A DNA stretch of 64,000 bases from JBCAXA01 sp038534295. GTDB taxonomy: Bacteria; Pseudomonadota; Gammaproteobacteria; Steroidobacterales; Woeseiaceae. Numbering within the stretch: position 1 is the first letter of the stretch; every line of letters starts with the position of its first letter. The notes under the pieces were generated by a model. The model saw only the letters and a program-made list of their open reading frames with translations, was not told the DNA's origin and searched no databases. The position numbers and the translations under genes were made by a program. The stretch is taken from contig JBCAXA010000002.1 in NCBI GenBank assembly GCA_038534295.1, positions 186,001 to 250,000 on the forward strand, given 5' to 3'. Positions 1 through 8,759 of the stretch are shown here, piece by piece.

Positions 1-61
1 CGCCTAGGCAGCCGACGCCGAGCACTATAGACGATTACGCGGAACGCGGGCGGTACTTGCC

Positions 62-382
62 TTACCGTCGATAGTAGCCGTCATAGCAGTATCGACCGGC
101 GCGAAAGCCATTGCGGCCATAGAAGTGTCGCGAGTAGTTAAAGCGCGGCGACAAACGATACCCGGGCTCGACCCAAACGAATCGGCGGCCGTAGCGTGTG
201 TTGACGACGACTCGACGCAGTCCTGGGGCCTTGTGGCGATAGACCGGGCCAGGGTGAACGACGCGCGGTCGAAAATCGTTGTGTCGGTGGTGAGCCGAGG
301 CGGTACTCGGCAGCGCTGCCATTAGAGCGGCCAAGCCGGCAGCAGCCAGCAGTGAACGCGGCAAAAGTTTTGCAATTGTCAT
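62..382 (-). CDS. small secreted basic protein, function unknown
   Basis: This 106-residue protein has a clear Sec signal peptide at residues 1-30, with a basic n-region, an Ala/Leu core and an ASA cleavage site. The mature 76 residues are rich in Arg, Tyr, His and Gly and hold a single Cys near the C-terminus, so a small basic periplasmic or secreted protein is expected. A GAGGA ribosome binding site lies 8 nt before the ATG at 382, which supports the strand and start. I recognise no domain. It diverges from the membrane protein gene at 474, so both promoters must lie in the roughly 90 bp between them. Overlapping frames on both strands look like shadows. Confidence 0.72.
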   Translation of the reverse strand: MTIAKLLPRSLLAAAGLAALMAALPSTASAHHRHNDFRPRVVHPGPVYRHKAPGLRRVVVNTRYGRRFVWVEPGYRLSPRFNYSRHFYGRNGFRAGRYCYDGYYRR

Positions 383-473
383 GGCCTGTTCCTCGCAATG
401 AGTTCAGGGTCGACTTTACGAGCGACGTTCTGAATCAGGCATGAACATCCAGTGCCGAAATTCTGAATGAAAC

Positions 474-1433
474 GTGAACAACACCGCGTCTGGAACTCCA
501 CTGTTCAGTGCTGTGCGGCGGTGGTACGGTGCGCGCGACTACGTAGGACCAGCACGGCGGCGAGACATCGTGCAGCAGCAGCAAACAAGTTGGTCGAGGT
601 CGGATTACCTCTTCGCGGCGTTCAAGTACACGATCTACGGCTTGTTGGCGTGGAACGTGTGGCTGTACTTTCAGAAAGACTTTGCGGCCGGTCAGGCGGT
701 GTTCTCCGCTGGCTTGGACGCACGCGCGATCATCGCGACGTTCGCATCTACCATCGATACTTTGGCGTGGGTCGTGTTGTTGTTGCTGTTTGAGCTCGAA
801 ACGGCCGTGTTGCCAGACCGATGGCTAAAAGGTTGGTTGCGCTGGCTGATTACAGCGGCGCGCGCGACGTGCTACACGGTCATTGTCTACGCGTTTACCG
901 GCTACGTTGGCAAGTTGCTGTTTGTTACCGATCTCATTGCGCTTGACGGTGCGACCGCCTGCACGCTGCTTGGCGATGCGCTGGCGATTGAGTCATTGGA
1001 CATCTACGTAGCGCTCGACAGCGCGCGGTGCCAATCGATGGGTACGGCGGCACTGTGGCAAATCGACGGTACCAACATCGTCGGCACCGCGGCCGACGTC
1101 AGTTTGCTCCGCCAGCTCGCAACGACGGATGTGGTCAACGCCGGTACTTGGTTGGCGGTTGTGCTGACACTAGAAGCAGAGGTGTTTGCGCAGCACCGCC
1201 GGCGGCTGACCCGGCACGGACTTTTGTTGTTGCAGTGGTTGAAGGCGGCGCTGTACCTGACCTTGCTTGGCTGTGCTGGTTTCTGGTGGTTGCGTGGGAC
1301 ATTTCTTGATTTTTGGGATGCGTTCCTGTGGTTGCTGGCGTTCGTTTTTATCGAACTCAATGTGTTCGCCTGGCAGGCAGAAACCGCTACCGAGCAACGC
1401 GACGATAGTTCGGCTGCGCTTGCTGCACCGTGA
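474..1433 (+). CDS. polytopic membrane protein, unknown function
   Basis: The 319-residue product has about five or six hydrophobic segments, near residues 45-65, 86-108, 121-149, 215-232, 246-268 and 278-300. A roughly 60-residue, less hydrophobic stretch after residue 155 is probably a soluble loop. There is no signal peptide; the N-terminal 40 residues are polar and basic and probably cytoplasmic. The start is a GTG at 474 with only a weak ribosome binding site, so a start further in is possible. I recognise no catalytic motif or family. It is followed by a cobalamin riboswitch that belongs to the next gene, so it is probably a separate transcription unit. Confidence 0.7.
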   Translation: MNNTASGTPLFSAVRRWYGARDYVGPARRRDIVQQQQTSWSRSDYLFAAFKYTIYGLLAWNVWLYFQKDFAAGQAVFSAGLDARAIIATFASTIDTLAWVVLLLLFELETAVLPDRWLKGWLRWLITAARATCYTVIVYAFTGYVGKLLFVTDLIALDGATACTLLGDALAIESLDIYVALDSARCQSMGTAALWQIDGTNIVGTAADVSLLRQLATTDVVNAGTWLAVVLTLEAEVFAQHRRRLTRHGLLLLQWLKAALYLTLLGCAGFWWLRGTFLDFWDAFLWLLAFVFIELNVFAWQAETATEQRDDSSAALAAP

Positions 1434-1488
1434 GTCGCTGCGTTATCGTGTCGCCGAGCGTTGAAAGGTGGACGCGCCAAGGCGCGTC

Positions 1489-1657
1489 AAACGGGAAAGC
1501 GGTGCGTGCGTGAGCACAAGCCCGCTACTGCCCCCGCAACGGTAAACGAGCAAACGGCGTTGCCTGGCGAAAGCCTGCAGCCACTGTGCGACACGAGCAC
1601 GGGAAGGTAGCCGTTTTATTGGCGTCATGCGCTGCTCGTGAGTCCGGATACCGGCCT
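1489..1657 (+). ncRNA. cobalamin (AdoCbl-type) riboswitch
   Basis: The conserved blocks of the B12 riboswitch occur in the right order. GGGAA followed by GGT lies at about 1493-1503, CCCCCGCAAC with a following GGTAA near 1531-1545, GCCACTG near 1579, GGGAAGG near 1601, and a B12-box-like element (AGTCCGGATACCGGCC) ends at about 1656. It lies 125 nt before the DUF6580-like gene and a cobalamin-binding protein gene, which fits B12 repression of uptake genes. Downstream, a CCAGG/CCTGG hairpin near 1702 and a possible TCGCGGC/GCCGCGA pairing could form the expression platform. A covariance-model search would settle the exact boundaries. Confidence 0.88.
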
Positions 1658-1781
1658 TTTGACAGGTTCGTTTGAGCATCGCGGCGGGCGACTCAGCGCT
1701 GACCAGGCATCACCTGGCATCATCGCTGCCGCGACGACTCGATAACGGTCAGTACGGGGATCTGATCGGGAGACGTTGCAA

Positions 1782-2285
1782 ATGCCGTACATTCTCACGT
1801 TGCTGGTTTCGCTCTCTCGACTCGTTCCGCTGCCCTACGGGGTGGCACCGGTCGGTGGCTTTGCGTTGTATGCCGGTTCCAGTTTGAGCTTGCCGCGGGC
1901 GATCGGTTTGACAATGGTCCCCGTGCTCGCCGGTTTTGTTTTCGTCGGTGCATTCAACCCAATTGTGATGGCCGCCGTTGCGCTTGGTTTTGCGCTCAGC
2001 ACGCTCGCCGGACGCTGGTTCTTGGCCAAACGCCGCACGCTAGTCCGCGGTGGGGCAGCGGTGGTCACCGGGGCGCTAACGTTCTACTTCATCTCGAACG
2101 CGGGCGTCTGGCTGGCCGGCTATTACCCGTTTACCGCTGCGGGACTCGCCGACAGTTTGATTATGGGCCTGCCGTTTTTGCGCATTGCCATTGTCGCCGA
2201 CGCCTTCTATCTAATGTTGATGTTCGGGATCGATCTGCTGGGGCGTCGCTACGCGCCACATCTGTTTCCGGCGCTCGCGCGGTGA
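1782..2285 (+). CDS. DUF6580-like membrane protein, putative B12-regulated transporter component
   Basis: This 167-residue, very hydrophobic protein has about five transmembrane segments. The conserved-looking stretch around YPFTAAGLADSLIMGLPF resembles DUF6580 proteins, which have an ECF S-component-like fold. The ATG at 1782 is preferred over a TTG two codons upstream because GGGAG lies about 9 nt before it. The gene is the first one after the cobalamin riboswitch, and the next gene (a cobalamin-binding protein) overlaps its stop codon. A role in cobalamin or corrinoid uptake is therefore inferred. No ATPase or BtuC-like permease gene is adjacent, so any energising partner must lie elsewhere. 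The family call rests on motif memory only. Confidence 0.75.
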   Translation: MPYILTLLVSLSRLVPLPYGVAPVGGFALYAGSSLSLPRAIGLTMVPVLAGFVFVGAFNPIVMAAVALGFALSTLAGRWFLAKRRTLVRGGAAVVTGALTFYFISNAGVWLAGYYPFTAAGLADSLIMGLPFLRIAIVADAFYLMLMFGIDLLGRRYAPHLFPALAR

Positions 2286-3178
2286 GAATTGCGACGTTAC
2301 TGCCAAGCGCAACGGAGATCGTCGCTGCGCTCGGTGCGGCGGACGACATTGTCGGTGTGTCGCACTCGTGTGACTTCCCGCCAGGAGTCCGTCAGCGGCC
2401 GCGTGTTACGTCAACGACGATTCCAACCGATGCAGACAGTGCCGCGATCGACCGGGCAGTGCGCGAGGAGCTTGCCGCAGGGCGATCGCTATACCACCTC
2501 GATGTCGACCGTCTCCGAGCGCTTGCGCCTGACGTCATTGTGTCGCAGCGCCTCTGCGACGTTTGTGCGGTGTCGAGCGGCCATGTGGTAGCGGCACTGG
2601 CAAAGCTGCCGGGACGGCCGCTGCTGATCGACCTCAGCCCGGTCGCGCTGAACGACATTCTTGCCGATATCACTGCGGTCGGCCGCGCCATCGGCCGCGG
2701 CGATGCTGCCGCCGAGCTGACCGCGAGCTTGAGTCGCAGGATCGATGACGTTGCGGGACGAACGCGGCAAATAGACGCCGAGTTATGTCCATCCGTTGGA
2801 TTTCTCGAGTGGTTGGATCCGCCGTTTAGCGGCGGTCACTGGAATCCCGAGCTCGTCGCGCTAGCCGGCGGGCGAGACGCCTTTGGCGAGACCGGTGAGC
2901 CATCGCGGACGCTCTCTTGGGATGAGATCGCTGCGGCCGACCCGCACGTCTTATACGTTGCGGTGTGCGGCTACGATGCCGAACGTGCTCGCGCCGACGT
3001 TGCCAGACTGGCCCGAACGGAACCGTGGGCAAGTCTGAGTGCTGTGCGAGCAGGCCGGGTCTACGTTGCGAACGGTGACGCGTTTTTCGCGCGTCCCGGA
3101 CCGCGAGTGGTCGACGGTCTCGAGCAGTTGGCCCATGTGTTGCACCCACACGTCCACGAGGCGCCGGCGGCCGCCTGA
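2282..3178 (+). CDS. cobalamin-binding protein, BtuF/FepB-like periplasmic-binding fold without signal peptide
   Basis: The 298-residue product begins with LLPSATEIVAALG, the hallmark of type III substrate-binding proteins of the BtuF family. It carries the SQRLCDVCAVS motif typical of cobalamin-binding proteins of this branch. Unlike BtuF it has no signal peptide, since the fold starts at residue 1. It is therefore predicted to be cytoplasmic, or the family member exported by other means. The GTG at 2282 overlaps the upstream stop (GTGA), giving translational coupling with the riboswitch-controlled membrane protein. Cobalamin or corrinoid binding is inferred from family and riboswitch context; the ligand itself is not proven. 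Confidence 0.85.
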   Translation: MRIATLLPSATEIVAALGAADDIVGVSHSCDFPPGVRQRPRVTSTTIPTDADSAAIDRAVREELAAGRSLYHLDVDRLRALAPDVIVSQRLCDVCAVSSGHVVAALAKLPGRPLLIDLSPVALNDILADITAVGRAIGRGDAAAELTASLSRRIDDVAGRTRQIDAELCPSVGFLEWLDPPFSGGHWNPELVALAGGRDAFGETGEPSRTLSWDEIAAADPHVLYVAVCGYDAERARADVARLARTEPWASLSAVRAGRVYVANGDAFFARPGPRVVDGLEQLAHVLHPHVHEAPAAA

Positions 3179-3212
3179 TCCTAGCCGCGCGCTATACAGG
3201 CGCAAGTGCGTC

Positions 3213-3232
3213 AAAGCGACCGCGCGCTTTTT
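3213..3232 (+). terminator. weak rho-independent terminator candidate
   Basis: A 6-bp stem AAAGCG/CGCTTT with a six-base loop at 3213-3230 ends in a run of five T (the last three of the stem plus two). It lies between the cobalamin-binding protein gene and acs. The stem is short, so this is tentative. Confidence 0.3.
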
Positions 3233-3285
3233 CGCTGCCCCCAGACTTGCTACGCTTGAAAGCAAAAACGAGGTTGGGGAGCACC

Positions 3286-5241
3286 ATGACCGATCGCTAT
3301 CCGGTGAACGACTACTACCGCAAGCACGGTCTCGTCAGCGCGGCGGAATACCAACGTTTACGAGAAGCGGCGCAAAACGATTGCGAAACGTTCTGGGCCA
3401 CGGAAGCGCGGCGCCGCGTAACGTGGTCAAAACCGTTCAGTACGGTTAAGAACGTATCGTTTGCGCGAGAAGACTTGCACATTCGTTGGTTTGAGGACGG
3501 CGAGTTAAACGTCTGTTACAACTGCGTCGATCGCCATCTTGAGACTCACGCCGATGATGTCGCGATAATCTGGGAGGGCGACGAGCCCGATTCCGATCTC
3601 AAAATTACGTTTCGTGAGCTGCATCAGCGCGTTTGCCAGATGGCCAACGTGCTGAAGGCGATCGGTGTCCAGAAAGGTGATCGGGTGACGATCTACCTGC
3701 CAATGATCCCTGAAGCGGCTGTCGCGATGTTGGCTTGTGCGCGCATCGGTGCAATTCACTCGGTCGTGTTTGGTGGGTTTTCGCCAGAAGCGCTTGCCGG
3801 ACGCATTGCCGATTGTGATTCGCAGTACGTAATCACGGCTGATGAAGGCGTCCGCGGCGGTAGAACGGTACCGCTGAAGGCGAATGTCGACAAAGCCCTG
3901 GCGAACAGCCTCGTTGACGGCGTAAGGCATGTGTTAGTCGTGCGTAACACGAGCGGTGAAATCGACTGGCAGCCGGAACGCGATGTGTGGCTGCACGAAG
4001 CCGCTGCGGGTGTCGACGCGGATTGTCCGGCGGAGCCGATGAACGCGGAAGACCCACTGTTTATTTTGTATACGTCCGGATCAACGGGAAAACCGAAAGG
4101 CGTTCTGCATACGAGCGGCGGTTATCTCGTGTACGCGTCGATGAGTTTCGAGCTGGTCTTCAACTATCAGCCGGGCGATGTGTTTTGGTGCACCGCCGAT
4201 GTTGGATGGGTTACCGGCCACAGCTACATCGTTTATGGGCCGCTGGCCAATGCGGCGACCACGCTGATGTTCGAGGGAGTGCCGAATTACCCCGACGCGT
4301 CCCGCTTTTGGCAAATTTGCGACAAACACGATGTCAATATCTGCTACACCGCGCCGACGGCTATCCGCGCACTCATGCGCGAAGGCGATGAGCCGGTACG
4401 GCGTACCAAACGTACCTCGCTGCGTCTGCTCGGGTCGGTCGGCGAGCCCATCAATCCGGAGGCGTGGGAGTGGTATTGCCACGTGGTCGGCGATGGCCGT
4501 TGTCCGATCGTCGATACCTGGTGGCAAACCGAGACCGGCGGCATCCTAATTAGTCCGCTGCCCGGCGCGACGGAATTGAAGCCAGGGTCGGCGACCCGGC
4601 CGCTGCCCGGTATCATGCCGGCCATTGTCGACAGCGACGGCAAGATTCAGCACGGTGCGGCGAGCGGTAACTTGGTACTGCTCGACAGTTGGCCTGGCCA
4701 GATGCGAACCGTGTACGGCGACCACCAGCGGTTTATCGACACGTATTTCTCAACGTTTGAGGGTCGCTACTTCACCGGCGACGGCGCGCGGCGCGATGAA
4801 GACGGCTATTACTGGATTACGGGTCGAGTCGATGACGTTCTGAACGTCTCCGGTCATCGTATGGGCACGGCTGAAGTCGAAAGCGCACTCGTCGCGCATC
4901 CGGCCGTTGCGGAAGCGGCCGTCGTAGGATATCCGCACGACATCAAGGGTCAGGGTATTTACGTCTACGTCACGTTGATGGAGGGCCGTGAGCCTGGCGA
5001 CGCACTGGCCGACGAGTTGCGCCAGTGGGTTCGCAAGGAGATTGGGCCGATCGCAACGCCTGACCTGATTCAATGGGCACCCGGCCTGCCGAAAACACGG
5101 TCCGGCAAGATCATGCGGCGCATCCTGCGTAAAGTTGCCGAAAACGACTACGGCAGCCTCGGAGATACGTCGACGCTGGCCGATCCTGGGGTTGTTGACA
5201 GCCTGATCGCGAACCGAATGAACCGCGGCGACGCCGCTTGA
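3286..5241 (+). CDS. acs: acetyl-CoA synthetase (AMP-forming)
   Basis: This enzyme activates acetate to acetyl-AMP and then acetyl-CoA. The 651-residue product has the usual family length. Its ATP/AMP-binding loop YTSGSTGKPKG is near residue 262, the WWQTETGG motif is present, and the C-terminal SGKIMRR motif places Lys608 at the catalytic lysine that is regulated by acetylation in Acs. The frame is open back to 3247, but the ATG at 3286 follows GGGGAG and matches family N-termini (TDRYPVNDYYRKHG). It stands alone between the cobalamin genes and a DUF2461 gene. No acetyltransferase or actP gene is nearby. Together with the CoA-transferase operon it suggests active acetyl-CoA and short-chain acid metabolism. 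Confidence 0.97.
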   Translation: MTDRYPVNDYYRKHGLVSAAEYQRLREAAQNDCETFWATEARRRVTWSKPFSTVKNVSFAREDLHIRWFEDGELNVCYNCVDRHLETHADDVAIIWEGDEPDSDLKITFRELHQRVCQMANVLKAIGVQKGDRVTIYLPMIPEAAVAMLACARIGAIHSVVFGGFSPEALAGRIADCDSQYVITADEGVRGGRTVPLKANVDKALANSLVDGVRHVLVVRNTSGEIDWQPERDVWLHEAAAGVDADCPAEPMNAEDPLFILYTSGSTGKPKGVLHTSGGYLVYASMSFELVFNYQPGDVFWCTADVGWVTGHSYIVYGPLANAATTLMFEGVPNYPDASRFWQICDKHDVNICYTAPTAIRALMREGDEPVRRTKRTSLRLLGSVGEPINPEAWEWYCHVVGDGRCPIVDTWWQTETGGILISPLPGATELKPGSATRPLPGIMPAIVDSDGKIQHGAASGNLVLLDSWPGQMRTVYGDHQRFIDTYFSTFEGRYFTGDGARRDEDGYYWITGRVDDVLNVSGHRMGTAEVESALVAHPAVAEAAVVGYPHDIKGQGIYVYVTLMEGREPGDALADELRQWVRKEIGPIATPDLIQWAPGLPKTRSGKIMRRILRKVAENDYGSLGDTSTLADPGVVDSLIANRMNRGDAA

Positions 5242-5258
5242 GTTAGGGCCGGTTAGAC

Positions 5259-5276
5259 AAGCCCTGAACCGGGCTT
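5259..5276 (+). terminator. hairpin after acs, possible terminator
   Basis: AAGCCC/GGGCTT forms a 6-bp stem with a TGAACC loop 18 nt after the acs stop. No T-run follows, so it may be a weak terminator or only a 3-prime stabilising hairpin. Confidence 0.3.
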
Positions 5277-5328
5277 CATAATCCGCGCACATTTTCGGGC
5301 GAGCCGATGCGACGATCGGCGGTTAACT

Positions 5329-6015
5329 ATGGGCAGGTCAATATTCACCAGCGAGACCCTTGGGTTTTTACGCGAGCTGGCGGCGAACAACGACCGCGAC
5401 TGGTTTGCCGAACACAAGCCGCGCTACGAAGCTGCGGTGCTCGAGCCCGCACTCAGGTTTATTGGCGCTATGCAAACGCCGCTCGCTGGAATTGCACCGT
5501 CGTTTCAGGCTGTTCCGAAGCGGGTCGGCGGTTCGCTGATGCGGGTTTATCGCGACACCCGATTCTCGCGCAATAAGGCGCCCTACAAGACCAATATCGG
5601 CATTCAGTTTCGCCACAGCGCCGGCAAGGACGTGCATGCGCCAGGTTTCTATCTGCACATCGAGCCGGACAGCGTTTTCGTTGGCGCCGGATCGTGGCAT
5701 CCGGCTGCGCCGATGTTGGCGGCGATTCGCTCGCACCTCGCGGCAAACTCGACGGCTTGGCGGCGCGCAATCGGCGGCAAACGATTCAACGAGTATTTCG
5801 CGCTCGAAGGCGAGCGCTTGAAGCGACCGCCACGCGGATTCGATGCGGACCACCCGTGCATCGAGGACTTGAAACGCAAAGACTTCATCGCGGTTGCCAA
5901 CTTCGCACCGACCGACATCCTCGAGGACGATTTCACAAAACAGGTGGTGTCGCGGTTTCGAGCGGCGAAACCGTTTATGCAGTTTCTCTGCGACGCGAAC
6001 AGCTTGTCGCTCTGA
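5329..6015 (+). CDS. DUF2461 family protein
   Basis: The 228-residue soluble protein matches the DUF2461/TIGR02453 family in length and pattern. It has an N-terminal FLRELAANNDRDWFAEHK block, then a RVYRDTRFSRNKAPYKTNIG block and a YLHIEPDSVFVGAG segment, all characteristic of the family. The biochemical function of this family is not established. There is no signal peptide or membrane segment. The gene lies 87 bp after acs and is followed 59 bp later by a leucine-dehydrogenase-like gene, with no clear operon logic. Confidence 0.88.
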   Translation: MGRSIFTSETLGFLRELAANNDRDWFAEHKPRYEAAVLEPALRFIGAMQTPLAGIAPSFQAVPKRVGGSLMRVYRDTRFSRNKAPYKTNIGIQFRHSAGKDVHAPGFYLHIEPDSVFVGAGSWHPAAPMLAAIRSHLAANSTAWRRAIGGKRFNEYFALEGERLKRPPRGFDADHPCIEDLKRKDFIAVANFAPTDILEDDFTKQVVSRFRAAKPFMQFLCDANSLSL

Positions 6016-6074
6016 CGCAATATCGGCCGCGGCGCTTCCAGCGACATCGCGCGGCTGCAAGGCAGCAAACTACT

Positions 6075-7124
6075 ATGACCGTTTTTTCATCTCCGGCTTT
6101 CGACGATCACGAAGCTGTGCACTTTTGTGCGGACCAACGTACGGGCCTGCGTGCGATCGTGGCGATTCACTCGACCCATCGCGGCCCAGCGGCCGGTGGC
6201 TGCCGAATTTGGGAGTATGCGACCGAAGCAGACGCCATCGTCGACGTATTGCGATTGGCGCGCGGGATGTCCTACAAAAACGCGATGGCAGGGCTGGACC
6301 TCGGTGGCGGCAAGGCCGTTGTTCTGAAGTCGCCCGGCAACGCCGTAACCGACGCTCAGTTAACGCGCTTCGGCGATTTTGTCGATTCGTTGGGCGGGCG
6401 CTACATCACCGCAGAAGATGTCGGGATGAGCGTTGAAAAAATGCAGTTGGTCGCGCGTGGTACGAAGTACGTCGCCGGCTTGCCGCCGCGTGAGGGCATA
6501 GCGGGCGGAGATCCATCGCCGAAAACGGCGCTTGGCGTCTACCACGGTATGCGTGCCGCCATCGAGAAGCGACTCGGTCGTGAGTCGCTGGCCGACGTAC
6601 GCGTCGCGGTGCAGGGCGTCGGTCACGTCGGACTCAGCTTGTGCGAAATGTTGCACGCGGCTGGCGCGCAGTTGTGGGTTGCCGATATCGATGCCAGTCG
6701 CGTCGCCGAAGCCGTTGCGCGATTCGGCGCGACGGCAGTCCCTCTCGATGCGATCCTTGAGCAGGACGTTGACGTCGTCGCGCCTTGTGCGCTCGGCGGC
6801 ATCCTGAATGCCGACTCTATATCGCGGCTGCGCGCCAGCGTTGTTGCTGGGGCCGCTAACAATCAACTCGCTGACGATGTCGACGGTCAACGTCTGCACG
6901 AGCACGGCGTTTTGTACTGCCCTGACTATGTCATCAACGCCGGCGGTATCATCAATGTCGCGTGCGAATACGAAGGTGAGGTCGACGACGCCACCGTCAA
7001 CGAGCGCGTCGTAGCAATCGCCGATCGCTTGCGCGAGGTGTTTGCGCGCGCCGAAGCTACAGCGGTACCGACCAATCGAGTGGCCGATCAGATTGCGCGC
7101 GACTTGATCGCGCGTAGCGGCTGA
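6075..7124 (+). CDS. Glu/Leu/Phe/Val dehydrogenase, leucine-dehydrogenase type
   Basis: This 349-residue enzyme is predicted to deaminate a branched-chain or aromatic amino acid oxidatively with NAD. The substrate-binding block PAAGGCRIW is followed by MSYKNAMAGLDLGGGKAVV. This puts Lys68 and Lys80 at the substrate-binding and catalytic positions of leucine dehydrogenases. A Rossmann motif, VQGVGHVGLSL, starts the C-terminal NAD domain. The frame is open far upstream, but the ATG at 6075 gives family length and N-terminus. Leucine, valine and phenylalanine cannot be told apart from sequence alone. It converges on the amidohydrolase gene with a 9 bp gap. With the CoA-transferase operon it may serve branched-chain amino acid breakdown. 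Confidence 0.92.
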   Translation: MTVFSSPAFDDHEAVHFCADQRTGLRAIVAIHSTHRGPAAGGCRIWEYATEADAIVDVLRLARGMSYKNAMAGLDLGGGKAVVLKSPGNAVTDAQLTRFGDFVDSLGGRYITAEDVGMSVEKMQLVARGTKYVAGLPPREGIAGGDPSPKTALGVYHGMRAAIEKRLGRESLADVRVAVQGVGHVGLSLCEMLHAAGAQLWVADIDASRVAEAVARFGATAVPLDAILEQDVDVVAPCALGGILNADSISRLRASVVAGAANNQLADDVDGQRLHEHGVLYCPDYVINAGGIINVACEYEGEVDDATVNERVVAIADRLREVFARAEATAVPTNRVADQIARDLIARSG

Positions 7125-7133
7125 TCCGTCCGC

Positions 7134-8711
7134 TTAGCGACCGGGCTGGCGCAGCGCTTTGCCGTTGCGTGCCTCTTTGACCAGCGCTCGCACATCAGCC
7201 AACAGCGCCGGTGCGTCGTAGACGATGCCATCTTTGATGGTGTACCGAACACCACCGACCCGTACCGGCTCGTTGTCGTCGTTGACTTGAATGGCACCGG
7301 TGCCGTACAGCACCTTGAAGTTATCGAGTGGGTTTTCGTCGACGACAACGAGATCGGCCAACTTGCCGACTTCAATCGAGCCAATCTGATCGTCCAGACC
7401 GAGTGCTTCGGCGCCGTTCAATGTTGCCGCCTGCAGCACCTCGAGCGGGTGGAAGCCAGCTTCCTGAAGCAGTTCGAGTTCTTCGATATAGCCGAAACCG
7501 TAAACCTTATAGATGTAGCCGGAGTCGGAGCCGGTGGTGACTCGGCCACCGTGATTCTTGTAGTCATTCAGAAACCGCATCCACAGCCGATAGTTTTCCC
7601 GCCAAGCGATTTCGTCGGCCGTGCGCCAATTGAACCAGTACGAGCCATGCGCGTTGCGATTCGGTGCGAAGAACGCCCACAGCGACGGCAACGTGTAATC
7701 GTCGTGCCACTCGGCACGTCGTGCGTTCATTAGGTCGCGGCTGGCTTCGTAAATCGTCAGCGTCGGATCGATGGTGAAATCGCGCTCAATCAAGGTGTCG
7801 CGAACCTCGATCCAGCGGGGTGAGCCGGGTTCGGCCGCCTGTTGCCACAGTCGGCCGGCTGCCGCGAAGCGGTGTTGCTCGTTGTTGTAGTTGTAGTCGA
7901 GCGGGTAGTCCTGAATTCGGCGGTCGTCGAACAGCGCCTCGGGCAACCCGTACCAGTGCTCCATGGTCGTCAAGCCCCACCCGGATGTATCGAGCACATT
8001 GGCGCGCGTGACATCGAGTTGAGCGTGATGCATGGCCGTACCCATGTCGAGTCGAGTTGCTTCGGCGATGGCGGCTTTGAGCACGGCCGGTGCCGCGCCG
8101 AAAAACTTGACGCCGTCCGCACCGGCGCGACGCGAGTCGCGGACCCAACGGCGCGCGTCCTCCGGGGTGGTAATCGGGCGATCGGCGCCCTGGCCGAAAA
8201 ACCGATACGCGACCAAACGTGGTGCGGTTATTTCATTGGCGGCGCTGGCTTGTTTGTGTCGAACGACAAACGCGATGCCGTTGCCGCTGCCGGGCTCGCG
8301 CACCGTCGTGATGCCATGCGCAAGCCACAATTTGAGTACGTACTCGGCCGGCGTGCCTTGTTGCGTGCCGCCGAGATGGCCGTGCATGTCGATGAAGCCC
8401 GGCAGTACGTACGCGCCATTCAGCTCGATGACTTTGGTGTCGTTGTTGGCCGCGGGGCGATTGTCCGGGTCGATGGGGACGCCTGGATTGCCGACGCTGA
8501 CAATCGAAACGATCCGGTTTTGCTCGATAACGATATCCACCGGGCCGCGCGGCGGTGCGCCGGTGCCGGCGACAACGACAGCGTTGCGCAGAATGAGCCG
8601 CGCGAACGGTCCTTCGCCCTCGCTGCGTGCGGGCGCTGGCTCTATGGCGGCGCGGGCAGGCGCAACGACGATCAGAGCCGCCACAAAGGCAGCAAGACAA
8701 CGGCAGAGCAT
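7134..8711 (-). CDS. secreted amidohydrolase family protein
   Basis: This 525-residue metal-dependent hydrolase has an N-terminal signal peptide (residues 1 to about 21, ending PARA), so it is probably periplasmic. The metal-binding HxH is in GFIDMHGH (His110, His112). Further metal or catalytic candidates are His residues in MHHAQLD, EHWYG and the Asp in TTGSDSGY. The C-terminus returns to the small beta-domain (GKLADLVVVDENPL), as in the imidazolonepropionase/dipeptidase-like branch. The ATG at 8711 is preferred over a TTG at 8723 because it starts the signal peptide cleanly. Substrate is unknown; prolidase-like or cyclic amide hydrolases are possibilities. Confidence 0.9.
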   Translation of the reverse strand: MLCRCLAAFVAALIVVAPARAAIEPAPARSEGEGPFARLILRNAVVVAGTGAPPRGPVDIVIEQNRIVSIVSVGNPGVPIDPDNRPAANNDTKVIELNGAYVLPGFIDMHGHLGGTQQGTPAEYVLKLWLAHGITTVREPGSGNGIAFVVRHKQASAANEITAPRLVAYRFFGQGADRPITTPEDARRWVRDSRRAGADGVKFFGAAPAVLKAAIAEATRLDMGTAMHHAQLDVTRANVLDTSGWGLTTMEHWYGLPEALFDDRRIQDYPLDYNYNNEQHRFAAAGRLWQQAAEPGSPRWIEVRDTLIERDFTIDPTLTIYEASRDLMNARRAEWHDDYTLPSLWAFFAPNRNAHGSYWFNWRTADEIAWRENYRLWMRFLNDYKNHGGRVTTGSDSGYIYKVYGFGYIEELELLQEAGFHPLEVLQAATLNGAEALGLDDQIGSIEVGKLADLVVVDENPLDNFKVLYGTGAIQVNDDNEPVRVGGVRYTIKDGIVYDAPALLADVRALVKEARNGKALRQPGR

Positions 8712-8759
8712 GGCGGTTCCCAATGTTAGTCCGCGGCCCTAGTGTGGCCACGTTGCCCG

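Noticed and set aside
1471..1488. GACGCGCC-AA-GGCGCGTC hairpin after the membrane protein gene as a terminator.
   Set aside because: The loop is too tight as drawn and no T-run follows (AAACGGG). It may instead belong to the riboswitch leader or be incidental.
7842..8729. A 295-codon plus-strand frame opposite the amidohydrolase.
   Set aside because: The minus-strand frame has a signal peptide and metal-site motifs; the plus frame is Arg/Ala-rich shadow sequence.
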